DNA of 64,000 nt from Mycolicibacterium gadium. Its GTDB lineage: Bacteria > Actinomycetota > Actinomycetes > Mycobacteriales > Mycobacteriaceae. The number at the start of each line of letters is the position of its first letter. Positions within the stretch are counted from its first letter, which is position 1. The stretch spans positions 3,596,001 through 3,660,000 of the forward strand of contig NZ_AP022608.1 of assembly GCF_010728925.1 (NCBI RefSeq), in the 5' to 3' direction. Under the pieces are notes generated by a model. That model was not told the origin of the DNA. It did not search any database and saw only the letters and a program-made list of their open reading frames with translations. Of the stretch, positions 45,886-53,276 are shown in pieces. The translations under genes were made by a program, and so were the position numbers.

Positions 45886-45912
45886 CCATACACTTGACTG
45901 CGCAGTGTATGG
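45886..45912. promoter_or_regulatory. palindromic operator in front of the CYP125-like gene
   Basis: CCATACACT (45886-45894) and its exact complement AGTGTATGG (45904-45912) flank a 9-bp spacer. The site ends 7 bp before the P450 ATG at 45920 and overlaps a possible -35 (TTGACT, 45894-45899). A second, overlapping pair, TTGAC/GTCAA (45894-45898 and 45912-45916), adds symmetry. It is well placed for repression by the TetR encoded just downstream of the P450. Known KstR boxes were not seen here. Confidence 0.55.
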
Positions 45913-45919
45913 TCAAAGT

Positions 45920-47143
45920 ATGACGCAGAGCACATGCCCCTTCGGCGCGGGCTTCGACTTCACCGACCCCGACGTCCTGCTGCAGGGCATCCCGGTCAAC
46001 GAATTCGCCGAACTGCGCAAGACCTCGCCGGTGTGGTGGAACGACCAGCAGGAATCGATCTTCGATGACGGTGGCTACTGGGTGATCACCCGTCACGAGG
46101 ACATCAAAGCGATCTCCCGTAACGGCGAGCTGTGGTCCACGAACCGCAAGGGCGCGGTGATGCGGCTGCCCGATGGCGTCACGAGCGAGCAACTCGACCT
46201 GACGAAGGCGCTGCTGATCAACCACGACGCCCCCGAGCACACCCGACTGCGCAAGATCGTGTCGCGGCTGTTCACCCCGCGCGCGGTCGCGGCACTCGAG
46301 GAGAAGCTCGCCGTCGCCGCACGTGACATCGTCCGCGCGGCGAAAGAGAAGGGCACCGGGGACTTCGTCGACGACATCGCGATGAGCCTGCCGCTGCTGG
46401 CGATCGCCGACCTGATCGGTGTGCCCGAGGCTGACCGCGAGAAGCTCTTTCACTGGACCAACTCGATCATGAACACCGACGATCCCGACTTCGACTCCGA
46501 TCCGACGACCGCCAATGCCGAGCTGATGGGTTACGCCTACAACATGGCCGAAGAGCGACGGCGTTGTCCGGCAGACGACATCGTCACGCGCCTGATCGAG
46601 GCCGATATGGACGGCGAGGCACTTGGCGACGTCGAGTTCGCGTTCTTCGTCATCCTGCTGGCCGTCGCGGGCAACGAGACCACCCGCAACGCCATGACGC
46701 ACGGCATCAACGCGTTCTTCGAGAACCCCGACCAATGGGAGCTGTTCAAGCGGGAGCGGCCGGAGACCACGGTTGACGAGATCATCCGCTGGGCGACGCC
46801 CGTGCACTGCTTCCAGCGAACGGCGTTGACGGACAACGAGATCGGCGGTGTGACCGTCCGCGAAGGGCAGCGAGTCGGGCTGTTCTACAGTTCGGCCAAC
46901 TTCGACGAAGACGTCTTCGAGAACCCCTTCGAATTCAACATCCTGCGCAACCCGAACCCGCATCTGGCCTTCGGCGGCAACGGTGCACATTTCTGTATCG
47001 GCGCCAACCTGGCGCGCATGGAGATCAAGCTGATCTTCAACGAGCTCGCCGATCAGATTCCGAACATCGCCAAACTGGGTGAACCTCAACGGCTTAGGTC
47101 GGGTTGGATCAACGGGGTCAAGGCGTTGCCCGTCTCGTTCTGA
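45920..47143 (+). CDS. cytochrome P450, CYP125-like
   Basis: A 407-residue P450. The start CPFGAGFDFTDPDVLLQGIPVNEFAELRKTSPVWW strongly resembles the CYP125 steroid C26/27-monooxygenase group. The I-helix is LLAVAGNETTRNAM. The heme loop FGGNGAHFCIGANLARMEI carries the thiolate Cys. RSGWINGVK near the end is also shared with CYP125. The family oxidises the cholesterol or steroid side chain. No ferredoxin gene is adjacent; the nearest is at 56.7 kb. It is followed after 20 bp by a TetR gene. Assignment to CYP125 rather than CYP142/124 is by motif memory. Confidence 0.82.
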   Translation: MTQSTCPFGAGFDFTDPDVLLQGIPVNEFAELRKTSPVWWNDQQESIFDDGGYWVITRHEDIKAISRNGELWSTNRKGAVMRLPDGVTSEQLDLTKALLINHDAPEHTRLRKIVSRLFTPRAVAALEEKLAVAARDIVRAAKEKGTGDFVDDIAMSLPLLAIADLIGVPEADREKLFHWTNSIMNTDDPDFDSDPTTANAELMGYAYNMAEERRRCPADDIVTRLIEADMDGEALGDVEFAFFVILLAVAGNETTRNAMTHGINAFFENPDQWELFKRERPETTVDEIIRWATPVHCFQRTALTDNEIGGVTVREGQRVGLFYSSANFDEDVFENPFEFNILRNPNPHLAFGGNGAHFCIGANLARMEIKLIFNELADQIPNIAKLGEPQRLRSGWINGVKALPVSF

Positions 47144-47163
47144 AGCGCAGTACTATCCTCAGG

Positions 47164-47832
47164 ATGCGCACCCACGGCTGGTCCGGATCGGCACCCGCCA
47201 CCGACGAGGAGGCCATCAGCCGCATCCTCGACGCGGCGAGCAGGGCAATCGACGAGCGTGGTGCCGATTTCTCGATCAGCGACGTGGCCCGCACACTCGG
47301 CGTCACCCGCCAGACGGTGTACCGCTACTTCCCCAGCACCGACGCGCTGCTGATCGCCGCCGCCGTCCACGCGGCCAGTGGCTTCCTCGACCGGCTGGCA
47401 GCACATCTGCGCGGGATCACCGATCCGGCCGACGCCATCGCCGAGGCCGTCGCAACAGCGCTCGAATGGTTACCCGAGGACAAGCACATCGGCCTGCTCA
47501 TCATGCCCGGCCAGCCCAGTCGCCACACGGAGTCGGTGACGTCGGACGTCGCGATGGATTTCGGCCATTCGCTGGTGCGCAGATTCGACGTCGACTGGAC
47601 GGGCCTCGGGTACACCGACGCCGATCTCGCCGAACTGGTCGAGCATCTGCTGCGGATCATCCAGTCGTTCGTGATCGACCCGGGCAGACCGCCACGCCGG
47701 GGCGCTGAGTTGCGCCGGTACCTGCGGCGCTGGGTGGGCGGTGCTATACGACCGTCGGCCGAGCCGACAATCAAACAACCGTCAGCGGAAGCGACTTTCG
47801 CTCTTCGAACTCCCACGACGCTCCACCGCTGA
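47164..47832 (+). CDS. TetR-family regulator downstream of the CYP125-like gene
   Basis: A 222-residue TetR protein with the HTH at about residues 18-60 (ILDAASRAIDERGADFSISDVARTLGVTRQTVYRYFPS). The ligand domain has PEDKHIGLLIMPGQPSRH, and the low-complexity tail is probably disordered. It is 20 bp after the P450 stop and so co-transcribed. The palindrome upstream of the P450 is its most likely target. The last 62 bp overlap the convergent hypothetical gene. Confidence 0.83.
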   Translation: MRTHGWSGSAPATDEEAISRILDAASRAIDERGADFSISDVARTLGVTRQTVYRYFPSTDALLIAAAVHAASGFLDRLAAHLRGITDPADAIAEAVATALEWLPEDKHIGLLIMPGQPSRHTESVTSDVAMDFGHSLVRRFDVDWTGLGYTDADLAELVEHLLRIIQSFVIDPGRPPRRGAELRRYLRRWVGGAIRPSAEPTIKQPSAEATFALRTPTTLHR

Positions 47833-48997
47833 ACTTGCATACGGACACCTCGGGCAGTTCCTTTGCTGCGGTGTCCGTTTCGATCACCCGCACGGTCCAA
47901 TCGGACTCGGTACCCGACACCTCGGCGCGCAAATGCGGATCGACCGCCTGGACGATCGCCTGCAGCGGCAGGTCAGCGACGGGCGAGACCAGCGAGATCC
48001 ACGAACCGTCCTCGTGTGCCGGCGATTGGCGCACACGTACGAAGCCGGGATCGACGTCGGCCCACACGTAGGCAGCCGGATTGAACAGCGGATGCAACTC
48101 GAGCACCCGCAGTGCGCCCTTGACATCCGTGGCGATCTTCAGTCCCTTGTGAATTCGTTCCGCCGCGACGCCGGCGATGCCGATCAGCTGCTTGGTGCGG
48201 ATCGACCGCGCGAGCGCCACATCGTCCTTGGCACGCTTCTCGACCGCGATCGTGAATGACTTCACCAGCAGGTGCATCTGCAGGCAAACCTCGTCGGCGA
48301 TCCGGACCAGCGCCGACTTCGAGAACGCCCCGAAGTCGACATCGGCGAGCAGCTCTCCCGAATAGTCCGCCATGCCTTCGTCGTTCGGGTCGATCGGCGC
48401 GAGCTCGGTGTGGTGGGCGCGGGTGGCACCGACGATGTCCATCGCCGGGATGAAGGGAACCTCTGGGTAGGACTCGTCGATGATCACCGTCCACCGACAG
48501 TGCGGATGCTGGTCGGACGGTGTCCTCGGCGGCCGGTGGATCGGTCGAACCTGAGCCTTGCGGTTGGTGGCCAGGGCCGTCGCATCGAAGGTCGGGTCCT
48601 CGATGTCGTGGCACATGCCCTTGACGTAATCCTCGCCCATCGGCTCGACATCGAGCAGAGCGCCACAGTGATTGAGGTAGAACTCACCGTGCCAGCGGTC
48701 GTGCACCACGTAGCGGAAATCCATGAACTGCGGCGGCGCACCGATGTCGAGTTGCAGCCCCTTGAAGAGGGTGAATATGTCGACGCCCTCGTAGTTCAGC
48801 GCCTTCTGCATCCGCTTGGTGTAGAGGGGGCTGGACGCGGCCCACTCCTCGATGGCGATCTGCAGCATCTCCTCGCGTCCCCACGCGCTGATGCAGTGCG
48901 CCATTCCGGAGCGGTCGATGAGCTGACCGATCAACAACAGCTCCGGCACGAGGGTGGCCAGTTCCTCGCGCGACAGCGCTGCATACCTACTCATCAT
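47771..48997 (-). CDS. conserved protein of unknown function, 408 aa
   Basis: A 408-residue soluble protein with no signal peptide or membrane helix, not recognised by me. The N-terminal 130 residues are helical (ELATLVPELLLIGQLIDRSGMAHCI), and the stretch GEDYVKGMCHDIEDPTFDATALATNRKAQVRP has Cys-His-Asp clustering that could bind a metal. The second half holds an alpha/beta domain ending VCKFSGGASWEFEERK. It overlaps the CMD-family gene upstream by 11 bp, so it belongs to the aldA-SDR-HIBADH-CMD operon. A catabolic role is inferred only from this context. Confidence 0.65.
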   Translation of the reverse strand: MMSRYAALSREELATLVPELLLIGQLIDRSGMAHCISAWGREEMLQIAIEEWAASSPLYTKRMQKALNYEGVDIFTLFKGLQLDIGAPPQFMDFRYVVHDRWHGEFYLNHCGALLDVEPMGEDYVKGMCHDIEDPTFDATALATNRKAQVRPIHRPPRTPSDQHPHCRWTVIIDESYPEVPFIPAMDIVGATRAHHTELAPIDPNDEGMADYSGELLADVDFGAFSKSALVRIADEVCLQMHLLVKSFTIAVEKRAKDDVALARSIRTKQLIGIAGVAAERIHKGLKIATDVKGALRVLELHPLFNPAAYVWADVDPGFVRVRQSPAHEDGSWISLVSPVADLPLQAIVQAVDPHLRAEVSGTESDWTVRVIETDTAAKELPEVSVCKFSGGASWEFEERKSLPLTVV

Positions 48998-49430
48998 GGA
49001 CCGAGCCCCCGGAGTGCATTCGTACCGCCGCGTTGACGTTCCCCTTCTTGTCCTCGCCCTGACCCCGTTCCGCGGCCTTCTTGCGCTTCTTGATCACCGA
49101 GGACACGACACCGTCGAGCTTGGACCCCAACGGGAATCCCAGGTAGTGCGTGAGAAAGACCGCCATCTCCTTGAGTTCGGTCTCCGTCATTTCGCCGTTG
49201 GCGAGCGCGGCGTTGGCCTGGATCTCGGCGAGGTCGGCGTTCCCGACGGCGGTCACTACGGTCAGCGTCATGATCCGTTTGTCCCGCATCGACAGTCCGG
49301 GGCGGTTCCAGATGGTGCCGAAGAGATGGTCGACGGTGAGGTCGAAGAATGGATCGCCCTCGATGTTCGGCATCTCCCAGCCGTACACCTCGTTCATCTT
49401 CTCGAGGCCTTTGCGGCGCAGTTCGTCCAT
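48987..49430 (-). CDS. carboxymuconolactone decarboxylase-family protein (Rv0771 type)
   Basis: A 147-residue AhpD/CMD-fold helical protein, close in length to Rv0771 (144). KGLEKMNEVYGWEMPN and RDKRIMTLTVVTAVGNADLAEIQANAALANGE cover the conserved helices. The CxxC of peroxidase-type members is absent, so a decarboxylase or ring-opening role (beta-ketoadipate-type) is more likely than alkyl hydroperoxidase. A very basic tail (IKKRKKAAERGQ) follows. It is fourth in the minus-strand operon; 5 bp separate it from the HIBADH-like gene. Confidence 0.83.
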   Translation of the reverse strand: MDELRRKGLEKMNEVYGWEMPNIEGDPFFDLTVDHLFGTIWNRPGLSMRDKRIMTLTVVTAVGNADLAEIQANAALANGEMTETELKEMAVFLTHYLGFPLGSKLDGVVSSVIKKRKKAAERGQGEDKKGNVNAAVRMHSGGSVHDE

Positions 49431-49435
49431 ACCGG

Positions 49436-50287
49436 TTACTCCTTCGCGTGCGGTACGCCGAGCCCGTCGGCCAGCGTATTCAATGCCACCTGGGCCAGGG
49501 GCAGGTCAACCCCGGTGGCGTCCCCGAGCCCGATCGCCAGCTTCAGGTCCTTCTCGCCCAGACCGCGGGTGTGAACGAACATGTCGTGAAGGAAGTGGTC
49601 CGAAGTGAGTGGCTTCATGTCATCCCGGAACATGATCGCACCGGGGCCGCCGCTCTGCGCGTCACTGTGGCGTACCACGCGGCCGAGCTTCTGAAGGTCG
49701 ATACCCGCGGCCTCGGCCAGCTTCTGCGATTCACACGCGGCGGCAAAGCCGATGAACGTCAGCATGTTACGCGCCAGCTTCATCCGGGTGCCTGCGCCCG
49801 GTTCACCGGCACGCACCACCAGCGATGCCCATCGTTTGAAGACGGGTTTGACCATTTCGTACGCCTCGTCGTCGGCACCGACCATGACGGCCAACTCGCC
49901 TTTGTCCGCCGCGCCCGCACCGCCGCTGACCGGAGCGTCGACGACGTGAATCCCCTTGGGTTGCAGCTGCTCCGCCAGCTCGGCTGCGGTGCTGGGCTCG
50001 ATGGTGGAGTGAATCGCGATGACGGTGCCGGGCTTGGCATGCGCGCCGAGTTCACCGACGACGTCGCGCACCTGTGCGTCGTTCAGGACGGTCACACTGA
50101 TGACGTCTGCGGCAGCGACATCCGCCACGCTGTCGGCAAGTGAGGCGCCGAGCTCGGCCAGCGGCGTCATGGCCTCGGTGCGCACATCGAACACGATAAG
50201 TCCGCCCGGCCAATCGGCGAGCTTCTTGGCCATCGGGGCACCCTGGTTTCCGAGGCCGATGTAGCCGAGCTTCACGTCGCCACTCAT
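49436..50287 (-). CDS. NAD(P)-dependent beta-hydroxyacid dehydrogenase (Rv0770 type)
   Basis: A 283-residue 3-hydroxyisobutyrate dehydrogenase-family protein. The Rossmann motif GYIGLGNQGAPMAKKLAD is at the N-terminus. The substrate motif DAPVSGGAGAADKGELAVM is present and the catalytic lysine lies in MKLARNMLTF. The substrate is unknown; related enzymes oxidise 3-hydroxy acids. The ATG at 50287 overlaps the SDR stop by four bases (ATGA), showing coupling within the aldA operon. Confidence 0.88.
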   Translation of the reverse strand: MSGDVKLGYIGLGNQGAPMAKKLADWPGGLIVFDVRTEAMTPLAELGASLADSVADVAAADVISVTVLNDAQVRDVVGELGAHAKPGTVIAIHSTIEPSTAAELAEQLQPKGIHVVDAPVSGGAGAADKGELAVMVGADDEAYEMVKPVFKRWASLVVRAGEPGAGTRMKLARNMLTFIGFAAACESQKLAEAAGIDLQKLGRVVRHSDAQSGGPGAIMFRDDMKPLTSDHFLHDMFVHTRGLGEKDLKLAIGLGDATGVDLPLAQVALNTLADGLGVPHAKE

Positions 50288-51045
50288 CGAATGATCTGTC
50301 CGCCGTCGACGTTGAAGATCTGGCCGGTGATCCACTTGGCCTGATCAGACAGCAGGAACAGGCACATGCCGACGAGATCCTCGGGCTCGCCCATTCGCGA
50401 CAGCGGGATGTTCTTGACGATCTCGGCGACCATCTCCTGCGGCGTGGTGGTGCGATTGGCCTCGGTGTCGATGGGGCCGGGAGCGATGGCGTTGACGCGG
50501 ATGTTCTGTCCACCGAGTTCGGTCGCGAGCTGCTGTGTGAGGCCGTTGATGCCGACCTTGGCCAGGCCGTAGAAGTTGGAGTAAAGCCATGCCGCGGTGG
50601 AGGATTGGTTGACGATCGCGCCCCCGCCGCGTTTGGCCATCTTGCGGTACACCGCGCGGGTGCACACCAGCGCACCGTCGAGATTCACGCTCATGAACTT
50701 CTTGTAGTAGTCCCAGTCGACGGTGATGAGGAAGTCGAGCTTCATCCCGCCGAAGATCGCCGCATTGTTGACCAAGTAGTCGATGCCCTCGAACTCGGCG
50801 AGTGTCTGCGCGGCCATTTCCTTGGCGGAGTCCGGATCCGAGACATCGACCCGGACGGCGAGCGCGTTGCCGCCCTCACCCTTGATGCCGTCCGCGACCT
50901 TCTGTGCACCCTCGACGTTGATGTCGGCGACCACCACGGCCGCACCCTCACGGGCCAGCGCCTCGGCGTACGCCTGGCCGATACCGCCGCCGGCACCGGT
51001 GACGATCGCGACCTTCTCCTTGAACTGATCTCCGTAGAATCCCAC
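50284..51045 (-). CDS. short-chain dehydrogenase (Rv0769 type)
   Basis: A 253-residue classical SDR. TGAGGGIGQAYAEALAREG is the cofactor motif, NNAAIFGG the second element, VNQSSTAAWLYSNFYGLAK gives Ser plus Tyr-x-x-x-Lys, and TGQIFNVDGGQIIR ends the protein. The GTG at 51045 has a good AGGAG ribosome-binding site. It starts 11 bp after the aldA stop. With aldA it would convert an alcohol/ketone and aldehyde series to the acid; substrate unknown. Confidence 0.88.
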   Translation of the reverse strand: MGFYGDQFKEKVAIVTGAGGGIGQAYAEALAREGAAVVVADINVEGAQKVADGIKGEGGNALAVRVDVSDPDSAKEMAAQTLAEFEGIDYLVNNAAIFGGMKLDFLITVDWDYYKKFMSVNLDGALVCTRAVYRKMAKRGGGAIVNQSSTAAWLYSNFYGLAKVGINGLTQQLATELGGQNIRVNAIAPGPIDTEANRTTTPQEMVAEIVKNIPLSRMGEPEDLVGMCLFLLSDQAKWITGQIFNVDGGQIIR

Positions 51046-51055
51046 GCGTGTCTCC

Positions 51056-52525
51056 TTAACTAGCCGCAGTCGCGATGGCTTTGATTTCCAGGTATTCCTC
51101 GAAACCGGCGAGCCCCATCTCACGGCCCAGGCCGGATTGCTTGTACCCGCCGAACGGCATGTCGGCGGAGTACCAGACGCCGCCATTGACATTGACCGTG
51201 CCGACCCGCAACCGTGCGGCGATGCCCGCCGCACGTTCCTCGTCCGCGGAGAACACCGTGCCCGACAGCCCGTAGGGCGAATCGTTGGCGATCCGCACGG
51301 CGTCGTCGTCGCCGTCATGGGCGATGACGGTGAGCACCGGCCCGAAGATCTCCTCACGCGCAACCTTGGCGTTGTTGTCCAGGCCTGCGATTACGGTGGG
51401 CTCGATGAAGAATCCCTTGTCGCGATCGGCGGGACGTCCACCGCCACAGGCGAATTTGCCACCCTCGGCAGTGGCCGAGTCGAGATAGCCCTGGATACGG
51501 TCGCGTTGACGTTCTGAGATCACCGGCCCGCAGATGGTGCCGGAATCGTTGGGGTCACCCGGGCGCAGTCCGGCCATAGTGGCCGCTGCGGCTTCGACGG
51601 CCTCGTCGTAGCGGGCCCGCGGCACCACGAGGCGAGTGGTGATCGCGCAACCCTGACCCGCATGCATCGACGCCGTGAACGCCGACATCGAGCAGGCACC
51701 GGCCAGGTCCGCATCGTCAAGGACCAAGAACGCCGACTTTCCGCCGAGTTCGAGGAACACCTTCTTCAGGGTCGGGGCACCGTCAGCCATCACCGCGCGG
51801 CCGGTGTTCGTCGATCCGGTGAACGAAACCATGTCCACCCGTGGGTCTTTCGACAGCAGCGCGCCGACACCATGGTCACTGGAAGTGACGATGTTGACCA
51901 CGCCGGCCGGGATGTCGGTGTGCTCGAGGATCAGCTCGCCGAGGATGGCCGCGCTCCACGGAGTGTCTGGAGCGGGTTTGAGCACCACCGTGTTGCCGGC
52001 CGCCAGCGCGGGGCCGAGCTTGGCGAGGTTGATCTGGTTGGGGAAGTTCCACGGTGTGATGGCGCCGACGACGCCGATCGCCTCCCTGGCGATGGTCCGA
52101 CGAGTCTTGATTCCCATCGGCTCGGCGATACCGAGATCGGTAGTCCATTGATAGCCCTCGGCGGTATCTGCACAGAAGGTCAAATCCTCGACGGGACCTT
52201 CGAGTTGGGCCATCGAGGTCAACATCCGCGGTGCGCCCACCTCGGAGATGGCGAGTTCCCTCAATTCTTCGGCGCGATCGCGCATCGCCTGCTGGAGTTG
52301 GCGGATACCGCGCACCCGCAGCTCGGTGTCGGTCGACCATTCGGTCTCGTCGAACGCGCGCCGCGCCGCCTCGATCGCCCGACCCATGTCGTCGGTGCTC
52401 GCGTCGGCGGCGACTCCGAGCACCTCCTCGGTCGCCGGGTTGATGGTCTGGAACGTGCCCCCGCTGCCGGCGACAAGTTCGCCGTCGATGAGCAAACGAC
52501 TCTCGCGATCGGCGAGGATTCCCAT
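51056..52525 (-). CDS. aldA: NAD(P)-dependent aldehyde dehydrogenase AldA
   Basis: A 489-residue aldehyde dehydrogenase, identical in length to Rv0768. The catalytic Cys293 is in HAGQGCAITTRL and Glu259 in FLELGGKSAF. TPWNFP with Asn160 is the oxyanion helper. It oxidises aldehydes to carboxylic acids. It is first in a five-gene minus-strand operon (aldA, SDR, HIBADH-like, CMD-like, 408-aa protein). The ATG at 52525 has an AGGAG site. A GGACA-NN-TGTCC palindrome lies at the predicted transcription start. Confidence 0.94.
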   Translation of the reverse strand: MGILADRESRLLIDGELVAGSGGTFQTINPATEEVLGVAADASTDDMGRAIEAARRAFDETEWSTDTELRVRGIRQLQQAMRDRAEELRELAISEVGAPRMLTSMAQLEGPVEDLTFCADTAEGYQWTTDLGIAEPMGIKTRRTIAREAIGVVGAITPWNFPNQINLAKLGPALAAGNTVVLKPAPDTPWSAAILGELILEHTDIPAGVVNIVTSSDHGVGALLSKDPRVDMVSFTGSTNTGRAVMADGAPTLKKVFLELGGKSAFLVLDDADLAGACSMSAFTASMHAGQGCAITTRLVVPRARYDEAVEAAAATMAGLRPGDPNDSGTICGPVISERQRDRIQGYLDSATAEGGKFACGGGRPADRDKGFFIEPTVIAGLDNNAKVAREEIFGPVLTVIAHDGDDDAVRIANDSPYGLSGTVFSADEERAAGIAARLRVGTVNVNGGVWYSADMPFGGYKQSGLGREMGLAGFEEYLEIKAIATAAS

Positions 52526-52549
52526 CCGAACTCCTGTGTTCGTACTACT

Positions 52550-52571
52550 GGACAACTGTCCGACTATCTTA
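52550..52571 (-). promoter_or_regulatory. aldA promoter with TetR-type operator
   Basis: On the minus strand a -10 box TAAGAT (52571-52566) is followed 4 bp later by the palindrome GGACA-AC-TGTCC (52550-52561), so the palindrome covers the expected transcription start. The same motif with the same two-base spacer occurs at the divergent TetR promoter 101 bp away. Confidence 0.6.
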
Positions 52572-52655
52572 CGACGAACCTTAGCTGCACTGTACGGAGA
52601 GAAGCAAGGGCACCCGACTTCACCTGTGTACTTGCCTCAGACTGACCACATCCGA

Positions 52656-52674
52656 TAAGTTGGACATGTGTCCA
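52656..52674 (+). promoter_or_regulatory. TetR-cyp123-cyp51 operon promoter with operator over the start codon
   Basis: TAAGTT (52656-52661) is a -10 box 6 bp before GTG 52668, implying a leaderless transcript. The palindrome TGGACA-TG-TGTCCA (52661-52674) starts at the end of the -10 box and spans the start codon. It shares GGACA-NN-TGTCC with the aldA site, suggesting autorepression by the first gene product. Confidence 0.6.
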
Positions 52675-53276
52675 GTGATCCCGTGGTTGTGGTCACGCAG
52701 CCGCCTCCCCCTCAGCCTGGGGAGACGCCGCGCAACCGCCGCCAGGAGGAGACCTTCAACAAGGTGCTCGCTGCCGGCGTCGAGATGCTGCGCGAGTCGT
52801 CCTATGCGGATCTGACAGTGCGCGCGGTGGCGGCGCGGGCCAAGGTCGCGCCCGCGACCGCCTACACCTACTTCTCATCGAAGAACCACTTGATCGCCGA
52901 GGTGTATCTGAACCTGATCCGACAGGTGCCCTACTTCACCGACGTCAACGACAGCCGGGTCGCCCGTGTCGAGAAGACGCTGCGCAGCATGGCGCTGACC
53001 GTCGCCGACGAGCCGGAGGTGGCCGCCGCGTGCACCACCGCGCTGCTGAGCGGAAACGACGAGGCGGTGCGCGCGGTCCGCGATCGCATCGGTGCAGAGA
53101 TCCACCGTCGCATCCGTTCGGCCGTCGGCCCGGATGCGGACCCGCGCACGCTTGCCGCGTTGGAGATGACGTTCTTCGGCGCGTTGGTCAATGCCGGCAG
53201 CGGCGCGTTCACCTATCACCAGATCGCCGACCGGCTCAGCTACGTGGTCGGCCTCATCATCGGGGACGACTCGTGA
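52668..53276 (+). CDS. TetR-family regulator of the cyp123-cyp51 region (Rv0767c type)
   Basis: A 202-residue TetR protein. A proline-rich lead (QPPPPQPGETPRNRR) precedes the HTH (residues 25-70, with LTVRAVAARAKVAPATAYTYFSSKNHLI). The C-terminal helices end YHQIADRLSYVVGLIIGDDS. It is the first gene of the operon with cyp123 and cyp51, overlapping cyp123 by four bases (GTGA). Twin palindromes in the 142-bp divergent gap are its probable operators, so it may sense a substrate of this pathway. Leaderless GTG start. Confidence 0.88.
   Translation: MSSDPVVVVTQPPPPQPGETPRNRRQEETFNKVLAAGVEMLRESSYADLTVRAVAARAKVAPATAYTYFSSKNHLIAEVYLNLIRQVPYFTDVNDSRVARVEKTLRSMALTVADEPEVAAACTTALLSGNDEAVRAVRDRIGAEIHRRIRSAVGPDADPRTLAALEMTFFGALVNAGSGAFTYHQIADRLSYVVGLIIGDDS

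Noticed and set aside
45803..47089. Long minus-strand frame opposite the CYP125-like gene
   Set aside because: Shadow frame; the P450 on the plus strand has complete motifs.
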